From Daejeonella sp. JGW-45 (lineage in GTDB: Bacteria; Bacteroidota; Bacteroidia; Sphingobacteriales; Sphingobacteriaceae), in NCBI RefSeq assembly GCF_029360805.1, contig NZ_JARKNC010000003.1, positions 1-64,000 on the forward strand: a stretch of 64,000 nucleotides of DNA. The letters run 5' to 3'. The notes below the pieces were generated by a model that saw only the letters and a program-made list of their open reading frames with translations, had not been told where the DNA came from and made no database searches. The translations under genes were made by a program, and so were the position numbers. Position 1 is the stretch's first letter; the number at the start of each line of letters is the position of its first letter. Of this stretch, positions 36,849 to 46,001 are shown one piece after another.

Positions 36849-38789
36849 ATGAGTAAAAAAAATAGCGGCATTTGGGAAAAGATTAAACTTGTCTTGATTA
36901 TCCTGTCTGTCTTGCTGGTGTTTGTACTTGGCGTTTTGGGCTTCCAGGAAACCACAGGTTCGGATTTTAATTTTTTTGGGGCCATCTATTCTACGATCTG
37001 CCTGTTCCTGATGGGGAACGCGGATCCTGTTGTCGGAAGCAATTACCTTCTCGCTGCACAGTACCTTGCTGCTATTCTGTTCAGTCTCGGGGTTTTTTCT
37101 TTGGTCTTTGACCAGGTGTACAACGCGTATGTCATCGCAAAGATCAGGTTCCGGTATCGCGACCACATTGTCGTATTTTCCCTGAATATAGTAGGGCAAA
37201 AGATCACGGAAGAGCTTTTGGTAAAAGGATATAAGGTAGTCGTTGTGGAAAGTGACAAGGAAAACAGCTTTATCCATCAGATAAAAGAAAAGGGCGGACT
37301 GGTAGTGATCGGCAATGGGACAGATGGGAAGGCTATCGGTAACGCAGGATTAACGGTAGCGAAGACATGTATTATTGCGGGTGACGATGATAAAGAGAAT
37401 ATGGAAATCGCCAATGAGGTTCTTTTTTACCGCGAGAAAAAAAATACCGAAGAGTCTTTAAAGATCATGCTTCATATCACAGATAATAACAATATAAATG
37501 TACTGAAAGACTATCTTGACATTCACAATGAAGATGAGGACTACGACCTGGAAACATTTAACGTGTCGCAGCTTGCAGCCAGGAAGATCTACGATCTTTA
37601 CCCTCCTCACAACTATGTAAATCCCGCACAGGATGAAGAGAACATTATCGCCGTTGTTGGCTACAATCAAACTGCCGAAGAATTTCTGCTGGAAAACATT
37701 ATCCTCAGCCATTATCCGGAGTTAAGCAATCTTCAGGTTTATCTTGTCGACAAAGAGGCCGATCAGCATTTTAATGATTTTAGTTATAAGTATCCTTTCT
37801 ATGCTGAATTTATAGACATTATACCTGTTAAGCTGCACAACAGCAGCTTTTACGCCAACTTTGCCTTATCGAAGAAACATATTGAAAAATTAAGCAAGGC
37901 TAAAGCAGTTTATATGTTTGGTGACAGCGATGCTGGTTTGCTAACAAGTTCGGCCAACCTCAGGCAGTTTTTCTATAATCAAACATCCAGTGTTTCCCAG
38001 ACCCCGATCATCATTTGTCTGCCGGAAGATGCAGGCATTACGGAGCTTCTTGATTCTAACCGTGATCCAAAAACTAATGCCACAAATGTATTCAGTAAAA
38101 AGCTGAATATTCAGTTGTATCACGGTGTATCAGATTCCTGTACAACCGAAAGCCTGCTTGAGCACAGTGAACTGATTGACAAGCTGTCTAAACTTATAAA
38201 TTATTATTATTCAATTAAATACGAGTTTTCATATGAACTAAAAGATCGATGGGATGTAAAAGATCCGGAGAATGTTGTAAGCAGGCTGGAAAAGTTTTTA
38301 CTGGCAATGCCGGATGATGAAGAAAAGATAACCGACAAAGCGATTCAGAAGCGCGTGATCCGTTTTCTTTCGGATGAAACCGGCATCCATTATAATTCGC
38401 TTTATTCCCGTTTATCGATCGAGAAAAGATGGAATATTCTTACACACAGGAAGAAAGATTCAAACCGCTACGCAGCAAGGCAGCTGGCGCTTAAATTCAG
38501 TGCCTTAAAGCGGATCGGTTGTGAGCCGCTTACCAATGAGAATATTGTACGTTTTTACGGCCGGCTGGCACCAATGGAACATAAGCGGTGGAGTGCTGAA
38601 AAGATGGTTTTTAATTACAAGTATGGAGTTTTGGTCGCTGACAAGAACGACAGGTATGTTTTGAAGGATATATTAAAGATACATGATCAGCTCATACCTT
38701 ACGATAAGTTAACCGAGATAGAAAAAGAAAAAGATTTGAATTTGTTTTTGCTGCTGCCACTGCTCAGCCGGGTTGGCAGTAAAAACTGA
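36849..38789 (+). CDS. Two-TM RCK/TrkA-N protein with C-terminal RyR domain
   Basis: The 646-residue protein begins with a transmembrane helix (KLVLIILSVLLVFVLGVLGF), a pore-loop-like stretch and a second helix (LAAILFSLGVFSLVF). Two Rossmann-type TrkA-N/RCK domains follow (HIVVFSLNIVGQKITEELLV and IIAVVGYNQTAEEFLLENII). Near the C-terminus is a RyR-type domain, MEHKRWSAEKMVFNYKYGV to HDQLIPYDKLTEIEKEKD. The layout is that of a ligand-gated channel, but the TVGYG filter is absent (YSTICLFLMGNADPV instead). RyR domains in bacteria have been proposed to sense nucleotide-derived signals in conflict systems. It is the first gene of a five-gene operon; the gap to the TIR gene is 10 bases. Confidence 0.8.
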   Translation: MSKKNSGIWEKIKLVLIILSVLLVFVLGVLGFQETTGSDFNFFGAIYSTICLFLMGNADPVVGSNYLLAAQYLAAILFSLGVFSLVFDQVYNAYVIAKIRFRYRDHIVVFSLNIVGQKITEELLVKGYKVVVVESDKENSFIHQIKEKGGLVVIGNGTDGKAIGNAGLTVAKTCIIAGDDDKENMEIANEVLFYREKKNTEESLKIMLHITDNNNINVLKDYLDIHNEDEDYDLETFNVSQLAARKIYDLYPPHNYVNPAQDEENIIAVVGYNQTAEEFLLENIILSHYPELSNLQVYLVDKEADQHFNDFSYKYPFYAEFIDIIPVKLHNSSFYANFALSKKHIEKLSKAKAVYMFGDSDAGLLTSSANLRQFFYNQTSSVSQTPIIICLPEDAGITELLDSNRDPKTNATNVFSKKLNIQLYHGVSDSCTTESLLEHSELIDKLSKLINYYYSIKYEFSYELKDRWDVKDPENVVSRLEKFLLAMPDDEEKITDKAIQKRVIRFLSDETGIHYNSLYSRLSIEKRWNILTHRKKDSNRYAARQLALKFSALKRIGCEPLTNENIVRFYGRLAPMEHKRWSAEKMVFNYKYGVLVADKNDRYVLKDILKIHDQLIPYDKLTEIEKEKDLNLFLLLPLLSRVGSKN

Positions 38790-38799
38790 TCGTAGCATT

Positions 38800-40293
38800 A
38801 TGCAGTTCCCTAAAGATATTTTCATTAGTTATGCTCACATAGATGATGAGTCCCTGATCCAGAACCAGAAAGGCTGGATCTCTGAGTTTCATCGTGCATT
38901 GGACATACGCCTGGCGCAATTGCTTGGCAGAAGGCCGGTGATCTGGAGAGATGATTCACTTCAGGGTAATCATGTATTCGATAAACAAATTGTTGATCAG
39001 TTCGAGAAGGTTGCTATCATGATCTCGATCATCACACCACGATATGTGAAATCTGACTGGTGTATTAAGGAAGTAGACGAATTTTATAATGCCAGTCTCA
39101 ATAATATTGGCTTCACTGTAAGTAACAAGGCACGGATATTCAAAGTGATCAAAACTCCGGTAAGAATTGAGCAGCATCCCGAGAAGATTTCGGGTGTACT
39201 TGGTTACGAGTTTTATAATACAGATCCGGGTACGGGGCGTGTTAAGGAGCTTTCCCAGGCATTCGGCAACGAAACGGAGCGATTGTACTGGGAAAAGCTG
39301 GACGATCTTGCTCATGACATAAGTTCTTTCCTTGAAAGTATCGAACACCCGGCCCCTGGTACACAGACTTCGCCGCTGATTGCCGCCAACAGCCAGTCTG
39401 CTGGTAAGGTATTTCTTGCTGAATCCAGCTACGATACACAGGATTTTCGTGACAGCCTGAAGCGGGAACTCCAGGGATACGGCTATTATATCCTTCCTGA
39501 CAAACAATTACCGCTAATCGCTACTCCGCTAAACGAGGCTCTTGCCGCCAACCTGGCTGAATCAGACTTAACTATTCATCTGCTGGGCGAAAATTACGGG
39601 GTCGTGCCCGAAGGGGCACAAAAGTCCATAGTTGAGATCCAGAATGATGTGGCAGCTTCTTATAGCGCCGCAAACGGGATACCGAGGTTTATATGGATCC
39701 CTGAGGGCTGCGAACCAGGTGATGAGCGGCAGATCAGTTTTATAGACAGACTTAATGCCGGCAAAGGGGGGATCACGGGGGCCGATCTTGTACAGGGATC
39801 ATTGGAGGATTTTAAAAGTGTGGTGATCGATAAACTGAACTCTATGAAAAAAGAGGAGAATAAGGAAGAGGCGGCACCGGAAATGTATGATGAAACGGCC
39901 AAGATCATTTATCTGATCTGCGATATTTCAGATATTGACGAAATACGGCCTTTAGAAGATTATCTTTTCGACAACGGGTATGAAGTGGTTCTTCCGATCT
40001 TCGAGGGCGACGAATCTGGCATCCGGGAAGATCATATAGAAAATCTTAAGACCTGCTCAGCAGCCATAATCTTCTTTAGTAATGCAAACGAATTGTGGCT
40101 CCGTTCGAAAACCCGCGATTTCATGAAGATAAACGGCTATGGCCGGGCTAAACCGCTCGCGTTCAAAGCCATCTATATAGCCCCACCTGACAGCCTGGCA
40201 AAACAACGTTTCCGGACACTCGATGCAGAGGTTATTAATGCTTTGGATGGCTTGCCTGAAGAGAAACTAAAAAACTTATTGTCCAGAATATAA
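38800..40293 (+). CDS. Protein with three TIR-superfamily domains
   Basis: From the ATG at 38800 the product has 497 residues; a TTG at 38773 overlaps the previous gene and is less likely. Domain 1 (about 5-185) is a TIR domain starting KDIFISYAHIDDESL, with SDWCIKE in which Glu91 matches the catalytic Glu of TIR NAD-cleaving enzymes. Domain 2 (about 201-345) is a DUF4062-like fold (GKVFLAESSYDTQDFRDSL). Domain 3 (about 366-495) is another TIR-like fold (IIYLICDISDIDEIRPLEDY). TIR proteins cleave NAD or produce signal nucleotides in bacterial defence; this one may make or sense such a signal. It is 15 bases ahead of the nSTAND1 gene. Confidence 0.82.
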   Translation: MQFPKDIFISYAHIDDESLIQNQKGWISEFHRALDIRLAQLLGRRPVIWRDDSLQGNHVFDKQIVDQFEKVAIMISIITPRYVKSDWCIKEVDEFYNASLNNIGFTVSNKARIFKVIKTPVRIEQHPEKISGVLGYEFYNTDPGTGRVKELSQAFGNETERLYWEKLDDLAHDISSFLESIEHPAPGTQTSPLIAANSQSAGKVFLAESSYDTQDFRDSLKRELQGYGYYILPDKQLPLIATPLNEALAANLAESDLTIHLLGENYGVVPEGAQKSIVEIQNDVAASYSAANGIPRFIWIPEGCEPGDERQISFIDRLNAGKGGITGADLVQGSLEDFKSVVIDKLNSMKKEENKEEAAPEMYDETAKIIYLICDISDIDEIRPLEDYLFDNGYEVVLPIFEGDESGIREDHIENLKTCSAAIIFFSNANELWLRSKTRDFMKINGYGRAKPLAFKAIYIAPPDSLAKQRFRTLDAEVINALDGLPEEKLKNLLSRI

Positions 40294-40308
40294 TCAACCT
40301 GGTATATT

Positions 40309-43300
40309 ATGTTAGACGATATCATACAAAATCCCTTTCCGGGGCTTAGGGCATTCGATGAAGAAGAAGATATTCTTTTCTTCGGACGCGAGAAGCAGGT
40401 TGACGAACTTCTCAAGAAGCTTCGCACACAACGTTTTCTAACCGTTATCGGGTCTTCCGGCAGTGGGAAGTCCTCACTCGTTAAATCCGGCCTTATACCA
40501 TCTTTGCATAGTGGCTTTATGTCGGGTGCGGGATCTAACTGGAAGATATGCTCATTGCGCCCCGGGGTAAATCCTATAGGAAATCTTGCGCGGGCTTTAT
40601 CCCAGAATGGAATTCTGTATAATTATGAGTCGCCTGATGATGAGCAGATGTATTCTTCTATCAATGAAAGCGTACTCAGGAGAAGTAACTTCGGATTGAT
40701 AGATGCATTTACACAGTCCGGAATCGACGCTAAAAACAATCTGCTGATCCTCGTAGATCAGTTTGAGGAGTTGTTCCGTTTCATCAAGTTCGAAAAGGAA
40801 GCCAAAGAAGGCAAGCGCGATTCAGTTGCATTTATCAACCTGCTGTTGAAAGCAACGGAACAGCGGGAACTACCGATCTATGTTGTTTTCACTATGCGGT
40901 CTGACTTTCTTGGCGACTGTACAGAATTCCGCGGTCTTCCCGAAGCAATCAACGAAGGACAGTACCTGGTACCTCGAATGACGCGTGAAGAACGCAGGGA
41001 TGCAATTGTGGGGCCTGTCGGCGTGGGTGGAGCGAGCATTACCCCACGCTTGCTGAACCAGCTTCTGAATGATGTTGGGGATAACCCTGACCAGTTGCCG
41101 ATCCTTCAGCATGCGCTTATGCGTACGTGGGACGCCTATAAAAAGAAAAACCCTGAGCCATATTCTGAAAAGGAGATCGACCTTGACGACTACAACGAAA
41201 TAGGGACTATGGAGCATGCCTTATCTCAGCATGCAGAAGAAGCCTACGCTGAGCTGGAGACGCCGAGGATGAAGCAAATCTGCGAATCGGTTTTTCGCGC
41301 GCTTACCGAGCGTGGAGCCGACTCCAGGGGAGTACGCCGGCCGAGCAGACTCTCGGAGTTATGTCAGCTGTCGAATGCAAAGGAAGAGGAAGTTGTCCAG
41401 GTTATTGAAATATTCAGAAAAAAGGGCAGGGGCTTTCTGATGCCGCCTGCGGGGACTCCCCTGACAGCAGATTCGATCATCGACATATCTCATGAAAGTA
41501 TTATGCGTGTATGGGAACGGTTAATGCTATGGGTGGAGACTGAAAATCAGTCAGCTTCTATTTACCTGCGCCTCTGCGACGCCGCTGATCTGTACGAAGC
41601 GGGGAGAGGTGGTTTACTTCGTGATCCCGAATTACAGGTGGCCTGGAAATGGAAAGAGGAAAACGCTCCCAATTCCGTATGGGCATCGCGTTACAATGAT
41701 CTTTTTGACAAAGCGATACTATTTCTCGATCACAGCAAGGAGGAGAACGAAAAAGAACTGCTCTTTAAGGAGCGCATGCAAAAAGAACGCCTGCGCAAAG
41801 CCCGGCGAATAACGGTTATCATTTCGATAATTGCCTTTGGAGCCTTCTTGTTAGCGATCTATTCTTTCCAATTAAGGAACCTGGCTACAAAGCAAACTAT
41901 ATTAGCTGAGCAGGAAAGCGAAGAAGCAAAAAGACAGCGTAAACTAGCCGAAGACCAGAAACTTCTCGCTCAGCAAAGCGAGGCCGAAGCAGAGGAGAGC
42001 GCTAAGCAGGCTCTTATCCAAAAGGGTATAGCAGTAACAGAACAGGAAAACGCCAAAAAGAGCGAAAAGAATGCTCTGCTCCAAAAAGTTATAGCGGAAG
42101 AGCAAAAGGCATATGCAGAGCGTCAGAAGGTTATCTCGGAACGGAATGCTGAAATAGCCAGACAACAGCAGGGAATCGCAGAGACGCAAACCGCACGAGC
42201 TGTGAGCAACGAAAAGATCGCTAAAGAACAAACAGCTATTTCGTCCAGGCTTAAAGATATAGCCCAGGCCAGGAACTTAGCATATGAAGCTATGATGCTC
42301 TTAAATGATAATAAACAGGAAGAGAGCCGGAAGAATATAGTGAGCGCCTACAAACTGAATGCTGATAATAATGGGCCTTTGCAAAACAGCGACATCTACA
42401 ATGCGCTGCATTTTAACTGGATTGGCGCCATTCAAAACAAGAACCAGTTTTCATCTCATAAATTTTCTGTGAGAAGTATCGCTCAAGGGCCGGCAGGCAA
42501 TCAAATAATTTCAGTTGATGAGGCCGGGATACTCTACATATCGAGGGCAGTAAACGGTGTGCTTGAGCCGCTTACTTCTTATGATGTAAAGGATGAAGCC
42601 CGGTCGGTGAGTACATCTCCTGACGGAGCCAAAGCCCTGATTGTAACTGCCACAGGGAAGGGGATTTTATTAGATCTGGCTCCCGGAGGTACCTCGGTTA
42701 AGGAAAGGTCCCGTTTTGCATTCACCGGAATAGCCAGGCAGGCAATGTTTAAGAATAGCTCAGAGTTTGCCATACTGACCAATAAAGGCCTAGGGATTTA
42801 TCGTAACGAAGCTCCGGTAGAGTTCATGCCTGGGAATTTTTCAACGGTAAGTTACAGCCGGAGCGGTAAGCTTTACCTGGTGTCTGGAAATAAGATATCA
42901 GTATTTGCAAATTCAACTAATATCACCGAAAAGCCGGAATCAGTGATCACCCTTAACTCCAGGATCACTAGTCTTACTGTCAGCCCGGGCGACGATTACA
43001 TGGCCGCCGGTACTTATGACGGCGGAATTTACCTCCGTGGCCTCGGCTCTAACAGGATGCCGGTAAGTTTTACGCCTCATGCTTCGGCAGTAAACGATCT
43101 TAAGTTTAAATCTGTGGATGGCCACCTTCAGCTTGCTTCAGCCAGCAGTGATCAGACCATCAAGCTGATGGACGTAAATGCTATCATGACTTCCAATAAT
43201 ACGGAAGATATACTTACGCTAAGAGGTCATAACAAATGGGTTTACAGTATTTTATATACGCCTGATGGAAAATATTTATATTCTGCCAGTGAAGACAAGC

Positions 43301-43365
43301 GGATAATCGGCTGGCACTCATCGATGGGTGGAATTTATAAGTCGTTAACTTCTGATAAAAACTAA
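40309..43365 (+). CDS. nSTAND1 ATPase with TM helix, coiled coil and WD40-like propeller
   Basis: The 1,018-residue protein starts NPFPGLRAFDEEEDILFFGR, the signature of the novel STAND NTPase 1 family. Walker A is GSSGSGKSS at 48-56 and the Walker B region is NLLILVDQFEELFRF (about residue 144). A single transmembrane helix (ITVIISIIAFGAFLLAIYSF, about 501-520) is followed by a long Ala/Glu/Gln-rich coiled coil (about 524-665). A C-terminal WD40-like propeller ends RGHNKWVYSILYTPDGKYLY. STAND proteins are signal-triggered switches that oligomerise on ligand binding; the propeller is the likely sensor. With the helix in the middle, the ATPase and the propeller would lie on opposite sides of the inner membrane. 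The TonB receptor gene starts 1 base later. Confidence 0.9.
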   Translation: MLDDIIQNPFPGLRAFDEEEDILFFGREKQVDELLKKLRTQRFLTVIGSSGSGKSSLVKSGLIPSLHSGFMSGAGSNWKICSLRPGVNPIGNLARALSQNGILYNYESPDDEQMYSSINESVLRRSNFGLIDAFTQSGIDAKNNLLILVDQFEELFRFIKFEKEAKEGKRDSVAFINLLLKATEQRELPIYVVFTMRSDFLGDCTEFRGLPEAINEGQYLVPRMTREERRDAIVGPVGVGGASITPRLLNQLLNDVGDNPDQLPILQHALMRTWDAYKKKNPEPYSEKEIDLDDYNEIGTMEHALSQHAEEAYAELETPRMKQICESVFRALTERGADSRGVRRPSRLSELCQLSNAKEEEVVQVIEIFRKKGRGFLMPPAGTPLTADSIIDISHESIMRVWERLMLWVETENQSASIYLRLCDAADLYEAGRGGLLRDPELQVAWKWKEENAPNSVWASRYNDLFDKAILFLDHSKEENEKELLFKERMQKERLRKARRITVIISIIAFGAFLLAIYSFQLRNLATKQTILAEQESEEAKRQRKLAEDQKLLAQQSEAEAEESAKQALIQKGIAVTEQENAKKSEKNALLQKVIAEEQKAYAERQKVISERNAEIARQQQGIAETQTARAVSNEKIAKEQTAISSRLKDIAQARNLAYEAMMLLNDNKQEESRKNIVSAYKLNADNNGPLQNSDIYNALHFNWIGAIQNKNQFSSHKFSVRSIAQGPAGNQIISVDEAGILYISRAVNGVLEPLTSYDVKDEARSVSTSPDGAKALIVTATGKGILLDLAPGGTSVKERSRFAFTGIARQAMFKNSSEFAILTNKGLGIYRNEAPVEFMPGNFSTVSYSRSGKLYLVSGNKISVFANSTNITEKPESVITLNSRITSLTVSPGDDYMAAGTYDGGIYLRGLGSNRMPVSFTPHASAVNDLKFKSVDGHLQLASASSDQTIKLMDVNAIMTSNNTEDILTLRGHNKWVYSILYTPDGKYLYSASEDKRIIGWHSSMGGIYKSLTSDKN

Positions 43366-43366
43366 A

Positions 43367-46000
43367 ATGATTACAAAACTACGTTTACGGCTGTTATTTG
43401 CGCTCTTTATTCTTGCTGCTGGCAGACTTACAGCGCAGGAATGCGGCCTGAATGCACTGAACGATGCGGAGGGGCAGTATAACATCGGCAAGTTCTACGA
43501 AAGCATTAGCCGGCTGAATTCATGTATTACAGGAAAAGGCTTTACCTACAGTGAGAAGGTGCAGGCTTACAGGCTGTTATCCATGTCGTATCTTGCGCTG
43601 GACTCGGTGGAAAAGGCTGATGAAAGTATTGAACGCCTGTTGCTCCTTAAAGATAATTTTGAAGCAGATACCCGTGATCCGGATCGTTTCAGGCTTCAGG
43701 TATTGTTTCTCAGGCAGCAAATGAGGGCAAAACTGACCTCTTCCGTTTCCAAAAAGGCAGAAAGTATTGAACTGGCGCCGGCTACGATTCAGATTATTAC
43801 TTATGAGGATATTCTGAATCGAGGTTATACAGACGTGGAGCAGCTTTTTCACGATCTTCAGGGATTTGATATTTCAAGAAATTCGGGGCTTTCGTACTCA
43901 GATATGTACCAGAGGGGTTACCGTACAGCTGCGAACACTGATCGCACGCTTCTTCTGGTAGATGGTGTGGAGGATAACGAAATGTGGTCGAATTCGGCGT
44001 TTATAAGCCGACAGTACGCCCTCAGTAATATCAAACGGGTTGAGGTTATCTATGGCCCTGCATCTACTATCTATGGTGCGAATGCTTTCCTCGGTGTGAT
44101 CAATATTATCACTAAAAATGAAGAGGACTATTTCAAACAGGAGAAAGCCTGGAATATCAATGATAAAACATCCCGGTTTGCCGTAACGGGCCATGGGGGC
44201 GCAGGGTCACTTAATACCAAATTTGGCGATGTTACTGTTTCTGGAATGGGCCGGGATGCATTTTTCGCCGTTACGGGCAGGGTCTACAGTACAGATGAGC
44301 ACGACCTCTCATCCTATCCGGACTGGGATAATAAATGGTCAGCCGATGAATTCGGACCTAACCGCTACCAGGCTATTCTTACCCAGGACTATACTGCGGC
44401 ACGTGAAGCGACATATTTAGCAAATGATCCGACCAGGAAATATTTTACTATAAGTCCTGACAGAACCAAGATCCTGCCTACTGCAGCAGCTATTTTCCGG
44501 GCTGACTCCCTTGATCAGGCGAATTATAAAAAGGGTTATAATGGTATATCCACTCAATACTCTGACGAAGCTAAAAACTACTATATGTCTGCGAAACTGC
44601 GGGTGGGTGACTTTAAATTTGGCCTTGAGTATCAAAAATGGTCAGAGGGAGTAGCCCCGATCTACATCGATAAGTATTATGCAGTGAGCAAAGAGCTCAC
44701 ACATTGGGAGGTCCGCCAGCAGTATTTTTATGTGAGATATGATAAAAGCCTTTCAGAGCGTATTTCTTTTTCTAATTTTTCTTATTTCCGGACCAGTGAT
44801 TTCGGGAAGAATGCAGTAACTACCCGTTTCTACGGGTTCGCTAATGCCGGGGTGTCCATGCAGGACCTGGTAGCCGGCCGTAGTCCTTATTTCCTGCCGA
44901 CGTACTTTTCCCAGCAATCCAAGCAATTCAGGTCTGAAACCAAGATGAATTATGTGATCAATGAGAAAATGGACTTTAACCTTGGTGTAGAATTAAGGAA
45001 CGGGCTGTTGCAGGGCGATTACGTGAATTCAACTACTGAGGATCCAATAACGACCGGTACTTCTGCCAACGGGATAAAAGGGGGTAATTATTACTCGATC
45101 ATGGATGTCGGTGTTTACGGGCAGTTGAGTTACCAGGACCGGGCAAGGAGGTTGAATATCAGTGCTGCGGGAAGGATGGATAATAACAAGATTAACAGCA
45201 TATATGGTTATGGTACGGTATTCAACCCGAGATTATCGGTTGTATATTACCCAGGCAAGTTCATTTTCAAATCGATCTATTCTGAGGCTTTCCTCGATGC
45301 ATCGGTTTATAATAAGTTCGCTACGTCGTCGGCGAGATTAGTTAACAACCCTTTGCTGGAACCTGAAAGGGTCAAGAATCTGGAAGTTTCCGCACGATTC
45401 AGCCCGTTTAGCCAAACGTTTATTGAGCTGGCATACTTCAATGCATCCTATAGCAATACCCTGGGAACGGTGAATATTGATACCATGGGTATCAGGACCA
45501 CCCAGTTCCGGGCTATTGGGAAATCCCATATCCAGGGAATTCAGCTTGCCGGCGAAACCAAACTTCTGGAGAAGGTGTCCCTCTTTGCCAACTTTTCCCT
45601 GATCGATCCTACTCGTACTTCTGCCGGAGCAAGCGGTTCGGCTAAAGTCAGGATAGGTGATATTTCCGATTTTTCTTTCAATGCAGGTGTTAATGCAAAA
45701 TTTATCAAAGACAGGGTAAACCTGAATGTCAGGGCCAACTTTGTTGGCGATAAGCCGACCGGGGCCAACACCTCCATAAGCGGCAGCCCGTACAATGAAA
45801 CTCCGAGATACACCCTTATACACAGTGCGGTCAGTTTCAATTTGAATAAGATGATCATGCTGCAAGTTATTACAAATAACCTGTTCGATCTTGATTACGT
45901 AACCCCCGGAGTCCGGGCGGCAAGCGGGGTCCAGAGCTCGAGGATCCCCCAACCGGGGCGGACCGTTACTGCGCGCATCGTAGCGAATTTAGGAAAGTAG
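43367..46000 (+). CDS. TonB-dependent outer membrane receptor with TPR-like extension
   Basis: The 877-residue protein has a signal peptide (about 1-23, RLLFALFILAAGRLTAQ), then a helical TPR-like region (about 25-115, with YSEKVQAYRLLSMSYLALDS). The plug domain follows (TIQIITYEDILNRGYTDVEQ, RTLLLVDGVEDNEMW, YGPASTIYGANAFLGVINII), then a long beta-barrel ending in GRTVTARIVANLGK. Receptors of this type import or sense ligands at the outer membrane; the TPR-like N-terminal part is unusual and may bind partners in the periplasm. There is no SusD partner, so it is not a standard glycan locus. It begins one base after the nSTAND1 gene and ends one base before the transporter gene. Confidence 0.85.
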   Translation: MITKLRLRLLFALFILAAGRLTAQECGLNALNDAEGQYNIGKFYESISRLNSCITGKGFTYSEKVQAYRLLSMSYLALDSVEKADESIERLLLLKDNFEADTRDPDRFRLQVLFLRQQMRAKLTSSVSKKAESIELAPATIQIITYEDILNRGYTDVEQLFHDLQGFDISRNSGLSYSDMYQRGYRTAANTDRTLLLVDGVEDNEMWSNSAFISRQYALSNIKRVEVIYGPASTIYGANAFLGVINIITKNEEDYFKQEKAWNINDKTSRFAVTGHGGAGSLNTKFGDVTVSGMGRDAFFAVTGRVYSTDEHDLSSYPDWDNKWSADEFGPNRYQAILTQDYTAAREATYLANDPTRKYFTISPDRTKILPTAAAIFRADSLDQANYKKGYNGISTQYSDEAKNYYMSAKLRVGDFKFGLEYQKWSEGVAPIYIDKYYAVSKELTHWEVRQQYFYVRYDKSLSERISFSNFSYFRTSDFGKNAVTTRFYGFANAGVSMQDLVAGRSPYFLPTYFSQQSKQFRSETKMNYVINEKMDFNLGVELRNGLLQGDYVNSTTEDPITTGTSANGIKGGNYYSIMDVGVYGQLSYQDRARRLNISAAGRMDNNKINSIYGYGTVFNPRLSVVYYPGKFIFKSIYSEAFLDASVYNKFATSSARLVNNPLLEPERVKNLEVSARFSPFSQTFIELAYFNASYSNTLGTVNIDTMGIRTTQFRAIGKSHIQGIQLAGETKLLEKVSLFANFSLIDPTRTSAGASGSAKVRIGDISDFSFNAGVNAKFIKDRVNLNVRANFVGDKPTGANTSISGSPYNETPRYTLIHSAVSFNLNKMIMLQVITNNLFDLDYVTPGVRAASGVQSSRIPQPGRTVTARIVANLGK

Positions 46001-46001
46001 T

